From Chachezhania antarctica (GTDB lineage: Bacteria > Pseudomonadota > Alphaproteobacteria > Rhodobacterales > Rhodobacteraceae): a DNA stretch of 64,000 nucleotides. Below, piece by piece: positions 42,882 to 52,640 of the stretch. The notes under the pieces were generated by a model that saw only the letters and a list, made by a program, of their open reading frames with translations, had not been told where the DNA came from and did not search any database. The translations under genes were made by a program, and so were the position numbers. The stretch covers positions 1-64,000 of the forward strand of contig NZ_QZEX01000011.1 in assembly GCF_003646465.1 (NCBI RefSeq), given 5' to 3'. Every line of letters starts with the position of its first letter. The stretch's first letter is position 1.

Positions 42882-43907
42882 TCAGAGCAGGTTGCGGCCC
42901 TGAAGATAGCTCGTGACCGCATCGTAGTAGCGCTGGGTCATGTCCGTCTTGGGGGCCCAGTTCTGCCATTCCTGCTGGGCAATGCGGCGGAACTTGGCCC
43001 GTTCGTCGCCCGACCAGTTGATGATCTCGATCTCGGGGTTGGCCTTGGCCTGTTCCACCGCCGCGGCATCTAGTTCGCGCACCGAATATATGTGGTTGAA
43101 GCTGAACTGCTTGACCGACGCGATCAGGATTTCCTTCAGGTCTTCAGGCAGTTCGTCCCAGATCTGCTTGTTCATCGAGATGTCGATCATCGGCAGCGAA
43201 TGGAACCCGGGATACAGCGGGTAGGGGGCGATGTCGTTCATCCCCAGCGACTGGTTGGTGGCGAAGACGGTGTTGTCGGCCGCATCCACCACGCCCTTGT
43301 CCAGCGCCGAGAAGATCTCCGAGCCGGGCAGCGACACGGGCGCGGCCCCGGCTTTCGAGAAGATCTCGTACACCATGCCTTCGGGCGCGCGCAGCTTGAC
43401 GCCTTTCAGGTCCTCGACCGTGCGGATCGGCACGCCCGACACGAAGGCCTCGGGCTCGGTCGCGCTGGCGCCGATGAACTGGACGCCGTAGGGTTCTACC
43501 AGCTCGGCATACAGCTCGTTCCCGCCGCCGCTTTCCATGAAGCCCAGAAGCTCGAACGGATCGCTCCACGCGCCGACAAGGTTGCCCATCATCGCAAAGG
43601 CCGGATCCTTGCCCGAGAAGTAGCTGGGATCGGTCAGGTGGCCCTGAAGGATGCCCGCGCCCACGGCTTCCAGCGTATCGGTATGCGGCACGACCGACCC
43701 GATGGGCAGGATCTCGATGTCGATCCGGCCGCCGGACAGCGTTCCGACGTTCTCCGCCCATTTCTGCTTGTTCACGAAACCGGGTTCGCCCGCGGTTTCC
43801 GATGTCTGGAACGTCCAGTTATAGTCCGCGGCCAGCGCGGATCCGCCAATGCCCATGACCGAAACGGCCACGGCGGCCAGTCCGGCAAGCTTCTTGGTAA
43901 AGCCCAT
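42882..43907 (-). CDS. TRAP transporter substrate-binding protein (DctP-like), sugar-acid operon
   Basis: A 341-residue receptor with signal peptide MGFTKKLAGLAAVAVSVMGI ending at SALAAD. Mature features: GGRIDIEILPIGSVVPHTDT, TVEDLKGVKLRAPEGMVYEI with the ligand-carboxylate-binding arginine, and ALDKGVVDAADNTVFATNQS. ATG 43907 is preferred to the earlier in-frame start because it begins the signal peptide. First gene of the five-gene operon TRAP(P-Q-M)-GntR-dehydratase. Confidence 0.9.
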   Translation of the reverse strand: MGFTKKLAGLAAVAVSVMGIGGSALAADYNWTFQTSETAGEPGFVNKQKWAENVGTLSGGRIDIEILPIGSVVPHTDTLEAVGAGILQGHLTDPSYFSGKDPAFAMMGNLVGAWSDPFELLGFMESGGGNELYAELVEPYGVQFIGASATEPEAFVSGVPIRTVEDLKGVKLRAPEGMVYEIFSKAGAAPVSLPGSEIFSALDKGVVDAADNTVFATNQSLGMNDIAPYPLYPGFHSLPMIDISMNKQIWDELPEDLKEILIASVKQFSFNHIYSVRELDAAAVEQAKANPEIEIINWSGDERAKFRRIAQQEWQNWAPKTDMTQRYYDAVTSYLQGRNLL

Positions 43908-44385
43908 GTCTCTCTCCCTTTGGTTGATGCCCGCGTGATCTCCTCCAAGGAACCGGGAGGGGCATCCTCTGACCCGGTGGTTGGGCAAATAACGCATGGA
44001 TCCGGGTTGCGATCAACAATCGGAGCGGCGTCCGGGGGGCCATTTCCCGCATTTCATCATACCAGATGGCATTTGTGCGGAAGCCCGCAGCCGGGAACCG
44101 CGTCCCCGGCCCACGATACTGGCCAGTTTTCCGCTTTGGTCCGACAAAAGTGTACGCCGGAGGAGATCGATTCTCGCCCGCCCCGGCATTCAATTATCAC
44201 CCAGACCGACGCGGCTTGTCCCAAAGGCGGAAGGCAAGACCGGTGGCGCACGCGGGGTGTCGGGCACGGGATTGTATCCTTACGGTTGCATTCCCGGATT
44301 GTCGGGGTGCAGGCCCCTGAAGGAACCCGTGCGGCAAGGTTCAGCCGGGATTGATGCCGGTGCCGTGCATGCTAAGTCCTTGATC
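43908..44385. other. Intergenic region between TRAP operon and SGNH lipoprotein gene
   Basis: This 478-bp gap separates divergent genes. It holds a candidate GntR site (44059-44072) and a short GTTG-N4-CAAC dyad near 44006. Open frames crossing it lack protein character and I see no RNA gene. Confidence 0.5.
44059..44072. promoter_or_regulatory. Candidate GntR operator upstream of the TRAP operon
   Basis: The 14-bp element ATACCA-GA-TGGCAT is an imperfect palindrome (10 of 14 positions symmetric) resembling the TGGTAT/ATACCA half-sites of sugar-acid GntR regulators. It lies about 150 bp upstream of the binding-protein start. Tentative. Confidence 0.3.
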
Positions 44386-45036
44386 ATGAAACCTTGGATC
44401 ATTCTGACCCTGACTGTGGCCCTTGCGGCCGCCTGTGGCCGCAGCGTGCCGGACGATGCGCGCATCGTCGTTGCGGGCGATTCCGTCATGGCGTGGAACC
44501 GAAGCACCGGCGCATCGGTCGCCGACGGGCTGGCGGCGCAGCTGGGAGAACCTGTGGGCGATGTCTCGCTCGCCCTGGCGCAGGTCGGGGGCGGGCGCGG
44601 TCCGTTGAACATCCCGACGCAGCTCGCCGGGCTGACACCCGAATGGGTGGTGCTGAACGGCGGCGCGAACGACCTGAGCAGCAATTGCAACTGTTCCGAT
44701 TGCGGGGCCGTGCTGGACCTGATGATCTCGGCCGAAGGGACAAAGGGCACGATCCCGGCACTGGTGGCCGATCTGCGCGGGCGTGGATCGCGGGTGATCT
44801 GGGCGGATTACTACACCACGCCCCGACATGCCGGCACCAGTTGCGAGGCGCCGTACCAGGTGCTGGAAAACCGGCTGGGCCGGATGGCGCAGGCCGATGC
44901 CGGGGTGACACTTGTCAACATGGACGACGTGTTCCGGCCCGACGACCCGTCGCTGTTCGCGTCGGATCGCATCCATCCTTCGGAAAAGGGGTCTGCCCGC
45001 ATCGCGGCCCTTGTCGCGCCGCTGCTGGGGCCCTGA
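44386..45036 (+). CDS. SGNH/GDSL hydrolase lipoprotein
   Basis: A 216-residue exported esterase-like protein. It starts MKPWIILTLTVALAAAC, a lipoprotein signal with Cys17. Catalytic blocks follow the SGNH order: VVAGDSVMAW (block I serine), GGGRG (block II glycine), NGGANDLSS (block III asparagine) and a C-terminal SDRIHPS (Asp-x-x-His). The four-cysteine stretch SSNCNCSDCG is unusual and could form disulfides or bind metal. ATG 44386 is chosen because it begins the signal peptide; the upstream open frame is noise. Stands alone, convergent with the ABC operon. Substrate unknown. Confidence 0.83.
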   Translation: MKPWIILTLTVALAAACGRSVPDDARIVVAGDSVMAWNRSTGASVADGLAAQLGEPVGDVSLALAQVGGGRGPLNIPTQLAGLTPEWVVLNGGANDLSSNCNCSDCGAVLDLMISAEGTKGTIPALVADLRGRGSRVIWADYYTTPRHAGTSCEAPYQVLENRLGRMAQADAGVTLVNMDDVFRPDDPSLFASDRIHPSEKGSARIAALVAPLLGP

Positions 45037-45073
45037 CAGCGCCGAGATCCTTGATCGCAGCCGGTGCCGCCAT

Positions 45074-46033
45074 TCAGAGCGGGTACATGCACCGATGCCC
45101 GCGTGCGCCTTCTTCCGTCCAGTCGGGCACGCGGGCGGCGCAATCCGGCCGGGCATGGACGCAACGGGGGTGAAAATCGCATCCCGTGGGCCGGTTCACC
45201 GGGCTCGGCACCTCTCCCGACAGCGGAACGTAGTCCTGCCGGGCCTCCGGGTCGGGCTCCGGGTTCGCTTCCAGCAGGGCCTTGGTATACGGGTGCCGCG
45301 GCTGGGCGAAGATCTGTTCGGTGGGCCCCTGTTCCACGAAGCGGCCAAGGTACATGATCGCCATCTGGTCGGTCACGTGGCGGACAAGGTTCAGGTTATG
45401 CGTGATGATCACGATCGCCACGCCGCTGCGGGCCTGCACTTCGGCCAGGAGGTTCAGCACCTCTCCCTGCACCGACATGTCGAGCCCGGCGGTCGGTTCG
45501 TCGGCGATCAGCAGCTTGGGGTCCAGCGCCAGCGCGCGCGCCACGCCGACCCGCCGCGCCTGTCCGCCCGACAGCTGGTGCGGGTAGCGGTTGGCGAATT
45601 CCGGCGGCAGGCCAACAAGGCTCAGAAGGCGCACGGCTTCGGCCCGGCTGGCCTTCATCCCGTTGATCCGCAGGGGTTCGGTGACCAGCGCCTTGACGGT
45701 CAGCCGCGGCGACAGGGAACCGACGGGATCCTGCCACATCATCGACATTTCCCGCCGGAGCCGGCCCCAGTCACGCGCCGACGCGTCGGAAATCTCGGCC
45801 CCGTCGAACCGGATCGACCCGCCCGAGCTTTTCTTCAGCCCGATCAGCGTCCGGGCGATGGTGGACTTGCCGGAGCCGCTTTCGCCCACCAGCCCGAGGG
45901 TCTGGCCGGGGTCGAGCTGGAAGGACACGCCGCAGACGGCCTCGAAATCACGGGGTTCGCGGCGGAGCGCCGCTTTCAGCCGCCCTTGGCGAACATAGCG
46001 GATGCGCAGGTCGGTGACTTCCAGAAGGCTCAT
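45074..46033 (-). CDS. Second oligopeptide-type ABC importer, ATP-binding protein (DppF-like)
   Basis: A 319-residue ATPase with Walker A GESGSGKST, signature LSGGQARRV, Walker B LLIADEPTAGLDM, H-loop VIITHNLNLV and the C-terminal cysteine cluster GCDFHPRCVHARPDC. The last gene of the CocE-ABC operon; its ATG overlaps the DppD-like stop by four bases. Confidence 0.91.
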   Translation of the reverse strand: MSLLEVTDLRIRYVRQGRLKAALRREPRDFEAVCGVSFQLDPGQTLGLVGESGSGKSTIARTLIGLKKSSGGSIRFDGAEISDASARDWGRLRREMSMMWQDPVGSLSPRLTVKALVTEPLRINGMKASRAEAVRLLSLVGLPPEFANRYPHQLSGGQARRVGVARALALDPKLLIADEPTAGLDMSVQGEVLNLLAEVQARSGVAIVIITHNLNLVRHVTDQMAIMYLGRFVEQGPTEQIFAQPRHPYTKALLEANPEPDPEARQDYVPLSGEVPSPVNRPTGCDFHPRCVHARPDCAARVPDWTEEGARGHRCMYPL

Positions 46034-47046
46034 GACGCGTCCTCCGCCGGATCGACAAGATGGCAGCGCGCGTCCTGCCCGGGCGCGGCGGGGTAGAGCG
46101 GCGGGTGTTCGACTTCGCAGCGGGCGAAGGCCTTGCCGCAGCGCGCGCGGAAGGCACAGCCCCTGGGCGGCTGGCGCAGGTCGGGCAGGGTGCCGGGGAT
46201 CGTCGGCAGGTGCCGCGTGGCCACGCGAATGCGGGCGGGGTCGCAATCGAACAGCGCCTGCGTGTAAGGATGGCGGGGGGCGTTGAAGACCTCTGCCACC
46301 GCGCCGCGTTCGACGACCTCGCCCGCGTACATCACCGCGACCTCGTCACACAGCTCGGCCACCGTGCCCAGATGGTGCGAGACGAACAGGACCGAGCAGC
46401 CGAATTTCTCCTGCAATTCGCGCAGGAGCGTGACGATCTGCATTTCCAGCGTGGCATCCAGCGCCGTCGTCGGTTCATCCGCGATCAGCAGGTCGGGCCG
46501 GGTCAGCAGCGCCATGGCGATGCACACGCGCTGACGCATGCCGCCCGACAGCTGGTGCGGGTAGACGTCGAGCTTTGACGCCGCATCGGGCAGTTGCACC
46601 TGTTCCAGGAACTCGATGGCCCGCGCGCGTTTCTGGGCGCGGGTCCCGGGATCGCGGTACTGGATGTCCATCATCTGCCGACCGATGGTCGTGACCGGGT
46701 TCAGCGCCGTCATCGGGTCCTGAAAGATCATCGAGATCCGCTGGCCGCGCAGATCGCGCCAGGCCCTGGGACCAAGGCGCGCCAGATCGTGGCCGTCCAT
46801 GCGGATGGCTCCGCCCGCGATCCGGGCGTTTTCGGACAGGAGGCCGATCAGCGAATAGGCCAGCGTGGACTTGCCACAGCCGCTTTCGCCGACAAGGCCC
46901 AGCACCTTGCCGCGGGGAACCTCCAGATCAATGTTGCGCAGCGCGTGGATGGTGCCGCGCGGGGTGGCGAAATCGACGGACAGGCCGTCAATGGACACCA
47001 GCGGTTCGTCTTGCGGGGCGGGCCGCGTTGCAGCGGGGGATGCCAT
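46030..47046 (-). CDS. Second oligopeptide-type ABC importer, ATP-binding protein (DppD-like)
   Basis: A 338-residue ATPase with Walker A GESGCGKST, signature LSGGMRQRV, Walker B LLIADEPTTALDA, H-loop FVSHHLGTV and cysteine cluster GCAFRARCGKAFARC. ATG 47046 shares one base with the DppC-like stop (TGATG coupling). The extra N-terminal open frame overlaps the permease and is not part of it. Confidence 0.91.
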   Translation of the reverse strand: MASPAATRPAPQDEPLVSIDGLSVDFATPRGTIHALRNIDLEVPRGKVLGLVGESGCGKSTLAYSLIGLLSENARIAGGAIRMDGHDLARLGPRAWRDLRGQRISMIFQDPMTALNPVTTIGRQMMDIQYRDPGTRAQKRARAIEFLEQVQLPDAASKLDVYPHQLSGGMRQRVCIAMALLTRPDLLIADEPTTALDATLEMQIVTLLRELQEKFGCSVLFVSHHLGTVAELCDEVAVMYAGEVVERGAVAEVFNAPRHPYTQALFDCDPARIRVATRHLPTIPGTLPDLRQPPRGCAFRARCGKAFARCEVEHPPLYPAAPGQDARCHLVDPAEDAS

Positions 47047-47924
47047 CAGCCGGCCTTTCTCAGCTTGGGATCGAAGATGTCGCGCAGCGCCTCGCCCAGG
47101 AAGGTGAAGCCAAGGGTGACAAGGATGATCGGGATCGACCCGCCGATGACAGGCCAGGGCGAATTGCGGATGAAATTGTAGCCATCGTTCAGGATCACGC
47201 CCCACGACGGCGTCGGCGGGCGGACGCCCATGCCAAGGAAGCTGAGCCCCGCTTCGGTGGCGATCACCAGCGGCACATCCATCGACGCAAGGATCAGGAG
47301 CGGCCCCAGCACGTTCGGCAGAACATGGATGAACAGCAGGCGCGGCATGCCCACGCCCATGGCGCGTTCGGCGAGGATGAACTCGGCGTTCTTCAGGGCC
47401 ATCGTCTGGGTGCGCACGATCCGCGCGTAGATCGGGATCGACGTGATCGCGACCACCAGCATGACGGTAAAGAGGCTCGGCCCGATGATGGTCACCACGG
47501 CCAGGCCGAAGACGATGGTGGGAAAGGACCGCAGCGCGTCGAAGACCAGCAGCAGCACGTTGTCCAGCCAGCGCGGCCCAAGCCCGGCGATCAGGCCCAG
47601 CAGCAACCCGGCGCTGAGTGCGGCGGTCAGCGAGGCGGCGGCGACCAGCATCGCGATGCGCCCGCCCGCGATCACGCGGCTGAAGATGTCGCGCCCGATA
47701 TTGTCGGTGCCCAGCCAGTGTTCGGCCGAGGGCGGCGCCATGCGCGGGCCGACCATGATGGCGGCCGGGTCATAGGGCACGATCCACGGCGCGAAGATGG
47801 CCGAGCCGATGATCAGAGCCACCAGCACGAAGCCGATCATGCCCGTCCGGTTGCCCGCCAGCACGCGAAGGCCGCGCGACAGGGCGCTGGGTTCGGGCAG
47901 CGGGCTTTGCGTCAGGTCGGTCAT
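47046..47924 (-). CDS. Second oligopeptide-type ABC importer, permease (DppC-like)
   Basis: A 292-residue membrane protein with the DppC layout: early helix TGMIGFVLVALIIGSAIFAP, GTDNIGRDIFSRVIAGGRIA loop, and EAA loop AEFILAERAMGVGMPRLLFI. One base separates it from the DppB-like gene. Confidence 0.9.
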   Translation of the reverse strand: MTDLTQSPLPEPSALSRGLRVLAGNRTGMIGFVLVALIIGSAIFAPWIVPYDPAAIMVGPRMAPPSAEHWLGTDNIGRDIFSRVIAGGRIAMLVAAASLTAALSAGLLLGLIAGLGPRWLDNVLLLVFDALRSFPTIVFGLAVVTIIGPSLFTVMLVVAITSIPIYARIVRTQTMALKNAEFILAERAMGVGMPRLLFIHVLPNVLGPLLILASMDVPLVIATEAGLSFLGMGVRPPTPSWGVILNDGYNFIRNSPWPVIGGSIPIILVTLGFTFLGEALRDIFDPKLRKAG

Positions 47925-47925
47925 G

Positions 47926-48864
47926 CTACAGCTCCTCTCGCTGGCGCGGGTCGAGCCAGGCGATCACGAGGTCCGACACGAGCGTCGCCAGCACGATGAT
48001 GCCGGTGGTGACCAGCACCGCGCCCAGCACGATGGGATAGTTGCGTTCGTTCACCGCCTGCACGATCAGCGCGCCGATTCCGGGCCGGGCAAAGATCGCC
48101 TCGACGAACACCGCCGCCGAAAACAGGTGCGCCACACCGGTGCCGATCAGGGTCACCGCCGGTTGCACCGCGATTTTCAGGATATGGGAGCGGGTTATCA
48201 ATTCGTCCGGCAGCCCGTAGGCCCGGGCCATGCGCACATGCGGCTGGCCCATCACTTCCAGCATCGAGGCGCGCACGATCCGCGCCACGTAGCCGACCCA
48301 CGAAATGCCGATGGCGAAGGACGGCAGGATCAGGTGCCGGATCCCGTCCCAGAAGCCTTCGCCCGCGCCGATGGCCGGCAGCCAGCGGAGCCAGACGGCG
48401 AAGACCAGCACGGAATAAAGCGCCATCACGAAGGCGGGGATGGAGATCGTCCCGACCGAGATCACCCCGGTCAGCGTATCGAGCCACGTGTTCCGGCGCA
48501 GCGCCGAATAGCAGCCAAGCGCGATGCCAAGCGTCGCCGCCCACAGGATCGAGACCGAGATCAGGATCAGCGTGTAGGGCAGTTGTTCGAACACGATCCG
48601 CGAGACCGAGCGGCCGGTGAACACGTCCTGCCCCAGGTCGCCCCGCAGGATGTTGCCGAAGAAGGTGACGATCTGCACCGGCAAGGGCCTGTCCAGCCCC
48701 ATGGCCACGCGGGTCTGTTCGATCAGCTCCGGCGTGGCGCGGGGGCCAAGGATCATCACCGCCGGATCGCCCGGCACCACGTGCAGCATCAGGGTGAGGA
48801 TGGAGACCGCGACCATGACGATCACGACCGAAAGGCCGAACCTTTGGAAGGCGTACAATAGCAC
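47926..48864 (-). CDS. Second oligopeptide-type ABC importer, permease (DppB-like)
   Basis: A 312-residue permease starting with the DppB anchor YAFQRFGLSVVIVMVAVSIL, followed by GDPAVMILGPRATPELIEQT, and EAA loop VRMARAYGLPDELITRSHIL. The start codon is GTG 48864. It follows the binding-protein gene by 20 bp. Confidence 0.9.
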   Translation of the reverse strand: MLLYAFQRFGLSVVIVMVAVSILTLMLHVVPGDPAVMILGPRATPELIEQTRVAMGLDRPLPVQIVTFFGNILRGDLGQDVFTGRSVSRIVFEQLPYTLILISVSILWAATLGIALGCYSALRRNTWLDTLTGVISVGTISIPAFVMALYSVLVFAVWLRWLPAIGAGEGFWDGIRHLILPSFAIGISWVGYVARIVRASMLEVMGQPHVRMARAYGLPDELITRSHILKIAVQPAVTLIGTGVAHLFSAAVFVEAIFARPGIGALIVQAVNERNYPIVLGAVLVTTGIIVLATLVSDLVIAWLDPRQREEL

Positions 48865-48884
48865 TGGTCGCGGTCTCCCTTCGC

Positions 48885-50477
48885 TTACACGCTGCCCTTG
48901 AAGTCGATGTAGAGCGGACGTCCATCCGGGCGCAGCGCCGGTTCCAGACCTTCACGGTACATCACCGGCGTGCCTTCGTGGGTGATGAACTTGTAGGCGC
49001 CGCTGGCTTCCATCAGGGCCTGCATTTCCTGGTAGATCTCGGCCCGCTTCGCGGTGTCGGTCTCGCTCAGCGCCTGCTTGTGCAGGGCGTCGAATTCCGC
49101 GCTGGAGAAGCGTTCCCAGTTCCAGATGCCGACCTGATCGCTCACGAACCAGCTGGTCGCGTAATACGGGTCGGGCAGCATCGAGAAGCGGTTCAGCACC
49201 AGCTGCATGTCCTTCCAGCGGTCGCCTTCGCTTTCCATGCCCAGCGTCCAGAACGAACCGGAATCCTGCACGTTGATCTGCGTGGGGATGCCGATCTGCG
49301 CGAGTTGCGCCTGGATCACCTCGGCCATGGTCTTCCATTCGGATGCATTCAGCGCATCGATGGTCAGCGGCTCCGACGGGGGGCCGCCCGCCGCTTCAAG
49401 GAATTCACGCGCCTTGTCCAGATCGCCCGCGACGGGGACGGACGGCGTTTCGCGATGGCCTGGCAGGCCCGGCGCGATCATGCCCGTGGCAGGCGCCGCT
49501 TCGCCGAAATAGACCGCGTCGATGATCTGGTCGGCGTTGATCGCGTACTGGATCGCCTTGCGCAGGTTTTCGTCGCCAAGTGCGGGGTTGTCGAGGTTCA
49601 TGCCCAGCCAGACATAGTAGAGCGAGGGATATTCCTCGATCACCGTGTTGGCGGGTACGTTGCCGCGATACTGCGCCAGCGACGACAGGGTGATCTGGGT
49701 GAAATCCAGATCGCCGGCCTCGTAGGCGCGCTCGGCGGTCTTGGTGTCGTCCATCGGCAGGATGCGGATCTCGTCGAAGCCCGGGGCCTCGCCCGTCCAT
49801 TCGGGGTTGCGCACCAGCTGCACGTACTGGTTGGGCTTCCATTCCTGCAGGATGTAGGGGCCCGAGAACGCCGGCGGCGTCATCCCGAAATCGCCACCGT
49901 TCTCCGTGGCTTCCATCACCGCCTTCTTCGACACGATATGCCCGGTGCCGTAAGGCAGGGTGATCGACCACAGCGGCTGGAACGGTTCTTTCAGGACGAT
50001 GGTGCCCTCGTATTTGCCGGTCACCTCGACATGGTCCAGCGGACCCCAGTCGCTTTTCACCGGGCTGTCATGTTCCAGCACGCGTTCGAACGAGAATTTC
50101 ACGTCCTCGGCCGTGATCTCGCCATAGCCGCCAGTGAACATCAGGCCGGGCTTCAGCTTGAAGCGGATATGGGTCTCGTCGATCTGCTCGATCTCTTCGG
50201 CCGCTTCCAGCTCCCACTCCCATTCGCGGCCGGGCACATAGCGGACCAGCTTGGAATAGATGCAGTTCATCACGTCGACGTTGTAGCCGTTCTGGTAGAA
50301 CCCGGGATCGAGCGCATCGATATCGGCATAGGAGCTGACGCGCAGCACCTGGCCCGATTGCGCCCAGATGCGCGAGCCCAGCGGCATGGTCGCGGCGGCA
50401 AGGCCGGTCGCGGTGGCGCTCTGCAGGAATGCCCGGCGGCCCAGGCCGGATTTCGGGGTATGAGTCTGATCAGTCAT
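48885..50477 (-). CDS. Second oligopeptide-type ABC importer, substrate-binding protein
   Basis: A 530-residue family-5 receptor. Its N-terminus has a twin-arginine signal (GLGRRAFLQSATATGLAAAT) ending near SRIWAQ, then VLRVSSYADIDALDPGFYQN. ATG 50477 begins the signal region; the earlier in-frame start is read-through from the intergenic DNA. Ligand unknown; the operon begins with a CocE/NonD hydrolase, suggesting an ester- or peptide-like compound. Confidence 0.9.
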   Translation of the reverse strand: MTDQTHTPKSGLGRRAFLQSATATGLAAATMPLGSRIWAQSGQVLRVSSYADIDALDPGFYQNGYNVDVMNCIYSKLVRYVPGREWEWELEAAEEIEQIDETHIRFKLKPGLMFTGGYGEITAEDVKFSFERVLEHDSPVKSDWGPLDHVEVTGKYEGTIVLKEPFQPLWSITLPYGTGHIVSKKAVMEATENGGDFGMTPPAFSGPYILQEWKPNQYVQLVRNPEWTGEAPGFDEIRILPMDDTKTAERAYEAGDLDFTQITLSSLAQYRGNVPANTVIEEYPSLYYVWLGMNLDNPALGDENLRKAIQYAINADQIIDAVYFGEAAPATGMIAPGLPGHRETPSVPVAGDLDKAREFLEAAGGPPSEPLTIDALNASEWKTMAEVIQAQLAQIGIPTQINVQDSGSFWTLGMESEGDRWKDMQLVLNRFSMLPDPYYATSWFVSDQVGIWNWERFSSAEFDALHKQALSETDTAKRAEIYQEMQALMEASGAYKFITHEGTPVMYREGLEPALRPDGRPLYIDFKGSV

Positions 50478-50572
50478 TCTGAGTACTCCCTGTGAGTAGG
50501 TGGCCGTTCCGGCCATTCGTTTCAGTGTCAAAGCGGGCCTGCCGGGATCGCCGGCAGGGTATTTCGGGTCGC

Positions 50573-52579
50573 TCAGGCCAGATCGCGCGGGATCTCGCAC
50601 GACCATTCCTGTTCATGGGCTATGGCCTCGCCTTCCTTCGCCACCAGTCTGGCCTTGATGACGAAATGCGTGGCGGTTGCGGTCATCTCCGTTTCCGTCC
50701 GGCTGGAGATGCCCCAGCCCTCGCGGGAATGGGCGACATCGGTGACGACATGGCCGCGGAACGACCGCCAGTCGGTACCGGTAAAGGAATAGGTCTCGAC
50801 CGTCTTGATCGCGGTCGTCAGCCCGTTGTCGGCGATCCGGATTGTGCCGGAATCGTCCGTCGCCGTCACCCGGGTTTCGCCGGTGCCCAGATCCTCGGTC
50901 ACGATCCAGTCGGCATGGGCGGGGGCCAGCACGTCCTTTTCCATCGGCGCGGCACCCTGCGGCGTGCCCAGATCGCGCGGCACGGGGCCGTCGGTCTTGG
51001 CGCGGACCGGCAGGACAAGGCGGCTGGCGGCGGTATCGACGCGCAGCGTCACCGGTTCGGGCGCGGGCCAAGCGATGGGGAAGTAGCTGGTCGAGATCCC
51101 CAGCCGCAGCCGATGCCCGGCGCGGAAGGTCTGGGCCACATGCTTGAACGGCACGGTGGCGGTATAGACCTCTCCCGGCACCAGAGCTTCGGGGCTTTCG
51201 TGGCTGTCGCGGTGGGTCAGGTTCAGCAGGCCATAACTGACCCGCGTCGCCGCCCCGTCGGGCGCCACGTCGACTAGGCGCGCGGCCACCTGGGCCACGG
51301 GCTGGTCGACCGTGAAGGTCAGTTCCAGCTGCGTGTCGCCCGCGATTTCAACCGGGGCGTCCAGCGGTGCTGTCTCGAACACCATGCTGCCCGCATCGTC
51401 GCGGCGCTGATCGACCGGCTGGTCGCCCGGATTGGCGTAGGAGCACCACTTGCCCCCCGCGATCCCCGTGCCCAGCGGCGAGAAGATCTCGCGCGCGCCG
51501 CCCGGCGCATCGTCACGACCAAGCGAGCCATCGGCCCCCAGCGCGAAACCTGTGCGGGTGACGTTGGGCGAAGGCCACGACGGCTCCTCCACCCAATACC
51601 CATCGCGATGGGCGTAGTAGCTGGCAGGCTCCGCATGGTCCTGCATGTAAAGGCGCAGCTGCGGTTCCTCCATGATGCCGGTGTCGGCACCCTTCAGCCA
51701 CTGGTCCCACCAGCGCAGTTCCTCGCCGTTCCAGTCGATGGCGGGGCCGGGCACGCCGATATGCGGATACTTGTGGGACCATGGGCCGACGAGGCCCTTT
51801 TTCGGGCCTTCCAGCGACTCCATCAGGCGGAACACCGTGCGGCAGTACCCATCGGCCCAGCCCGACACGGCATAGACCGGCACCTTGATCCGGCTGATAT
51901 CCTCGCAGACCGAGCCGTGCTTCCAGAACTCGTCCCGGCGCTGGTGTTTCGCCCAGTTTTCCAGCCACAGGCCGGAGCCTGTCAGCCGCTCCATCCACAT
52001 GTCGCGCCACTTGTCGCCGACCAGATCGGGATCGGGCGCCAGCGTGTTGATGGCGAACATGTGCGACGCCCACGAGATCTGGTCCACGACCATCGTCCCG
52101 CCCATGTAATGCACGTCGTCGGCATAGCGGTCATCGGTCGAGGCAATCGAGACCACGGCCTTCAGCGCCGGCGGCTGCAACGCGGCCACCTGCAACCCGT
52201 TGAACCCGCCCCACGAGATGCCGACCATGCCGACACCGCCATCGCACCAGTCCTGCGCCGCGATCCACGCGATCACGTCACAGGCGTCCTGAAGCTCCTG
52301 CGCGGTGTATTCGTCGGTCATCAGGCCTTCGGATTCACCGGTGCCCCGCAGATCGACGCGGACATAGGCATAGCCGCGGGCCGCGATGTAGGGCGCGCGC
52401 ACCGCGTCGCGGGCCAGCGTGCCGTCGCCCTTGCGGTAGGGCAGGAATTCGAAGATGGCAGGCACCGGCGCGCCATCGGCCGGGCGCCAGATGCGGGCGG
52501 CAAGGATGCAACCGTCAGGCAGCGGGATCTCGACGTGGCGTTCTTCGATGACCTCGTGAAGCGGGCTGCGCTGATCCAT
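50573..52579 (-). CDS. CocE/NonD family hydrolase (S15 X-prolyl peptidase-like)
   Basis: A 668-residue alpha/beta hydrolase with C-terminal jelly-roll. The N-terminal domain has the opening IPLPDGCILAARIWRPADGA, YVRVDLRGTGESEG, and nucleophile elbow MVGISWGGFNGLQ with the catalytic serine near residue 125. The C-terminal part carries XPDGA-type VAPDGAATRVSYGLLNLTHR. Family members include cocaine esterase, acylases and X-Pro dipeptidyl-peptidases. No signal peptide, so it hydrolyses an imported ligand. First gene of the operon with the ABC importer, 95 bp before the binding-protein gene, divergent from the HTH regulator. Confidence 0.9.
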   Translation of the reverse strand: MDQRSPLHEVIEERHVEIPLPDGCILAARIWRPADGAPVPAIFEFLPYRKGDGTLARDAVRAPYIAARGYAYVRVDLRGTGESEGLMTDEYTAQELQDACDVIAWIAAQDWCDGGVGMVGISWGGFNGLQVAALQPPALKAVVSIASTDDRYADDVHYMGGTMVVDQISWASHMFAINTLAPDPDLVGDKWRDMWMERLTGSGLWLENWAKHQRRDEFWKHGSVCEDISRIKVPVYAVSGWADGYCRTVFRLMESLEGPKKGLVGPWSHKYPHIGVPGPAIDWNGEELRWWDQWLKGADTGIMEEPQLRLYMQDHAEPASYYAHRDGYWVEEPSWPSPNVTRTGFALGADGSLGRDDAPGGAREIFSPLGTGIAGGKWCSYANPGDQPVDQRRDDAGSMVFETAPLDAPVEIAGDTQLELTFTVDQPVAQVAARLVDVAPDGAATRVSYGLLNLTHRDSHESPEALVPGEVYTATVPFKHVAQTFRAGHRLRLGISTSYFPIAWPAPEPVTLRVDTAASRLVLPVRAKTDGPVPRDLGTPQGAAPMEKDVLAPAHADWIVTEDLGTGETRVTATDDSGTIRIADNGLTTAIKTVETYSFTGTDWRSFRGHVVTDVAHSREGWGISSRTETEMTATATHFVIKARLVAKEGEAIAHEQEWSCEIPRDLA

Positions 52580-52640
52580 GCCGTGGCATCCTTCTGTATT
52601 GGTGCCGCAGATCGTGTCATGCGAAGGGGCAGCGTCACAA

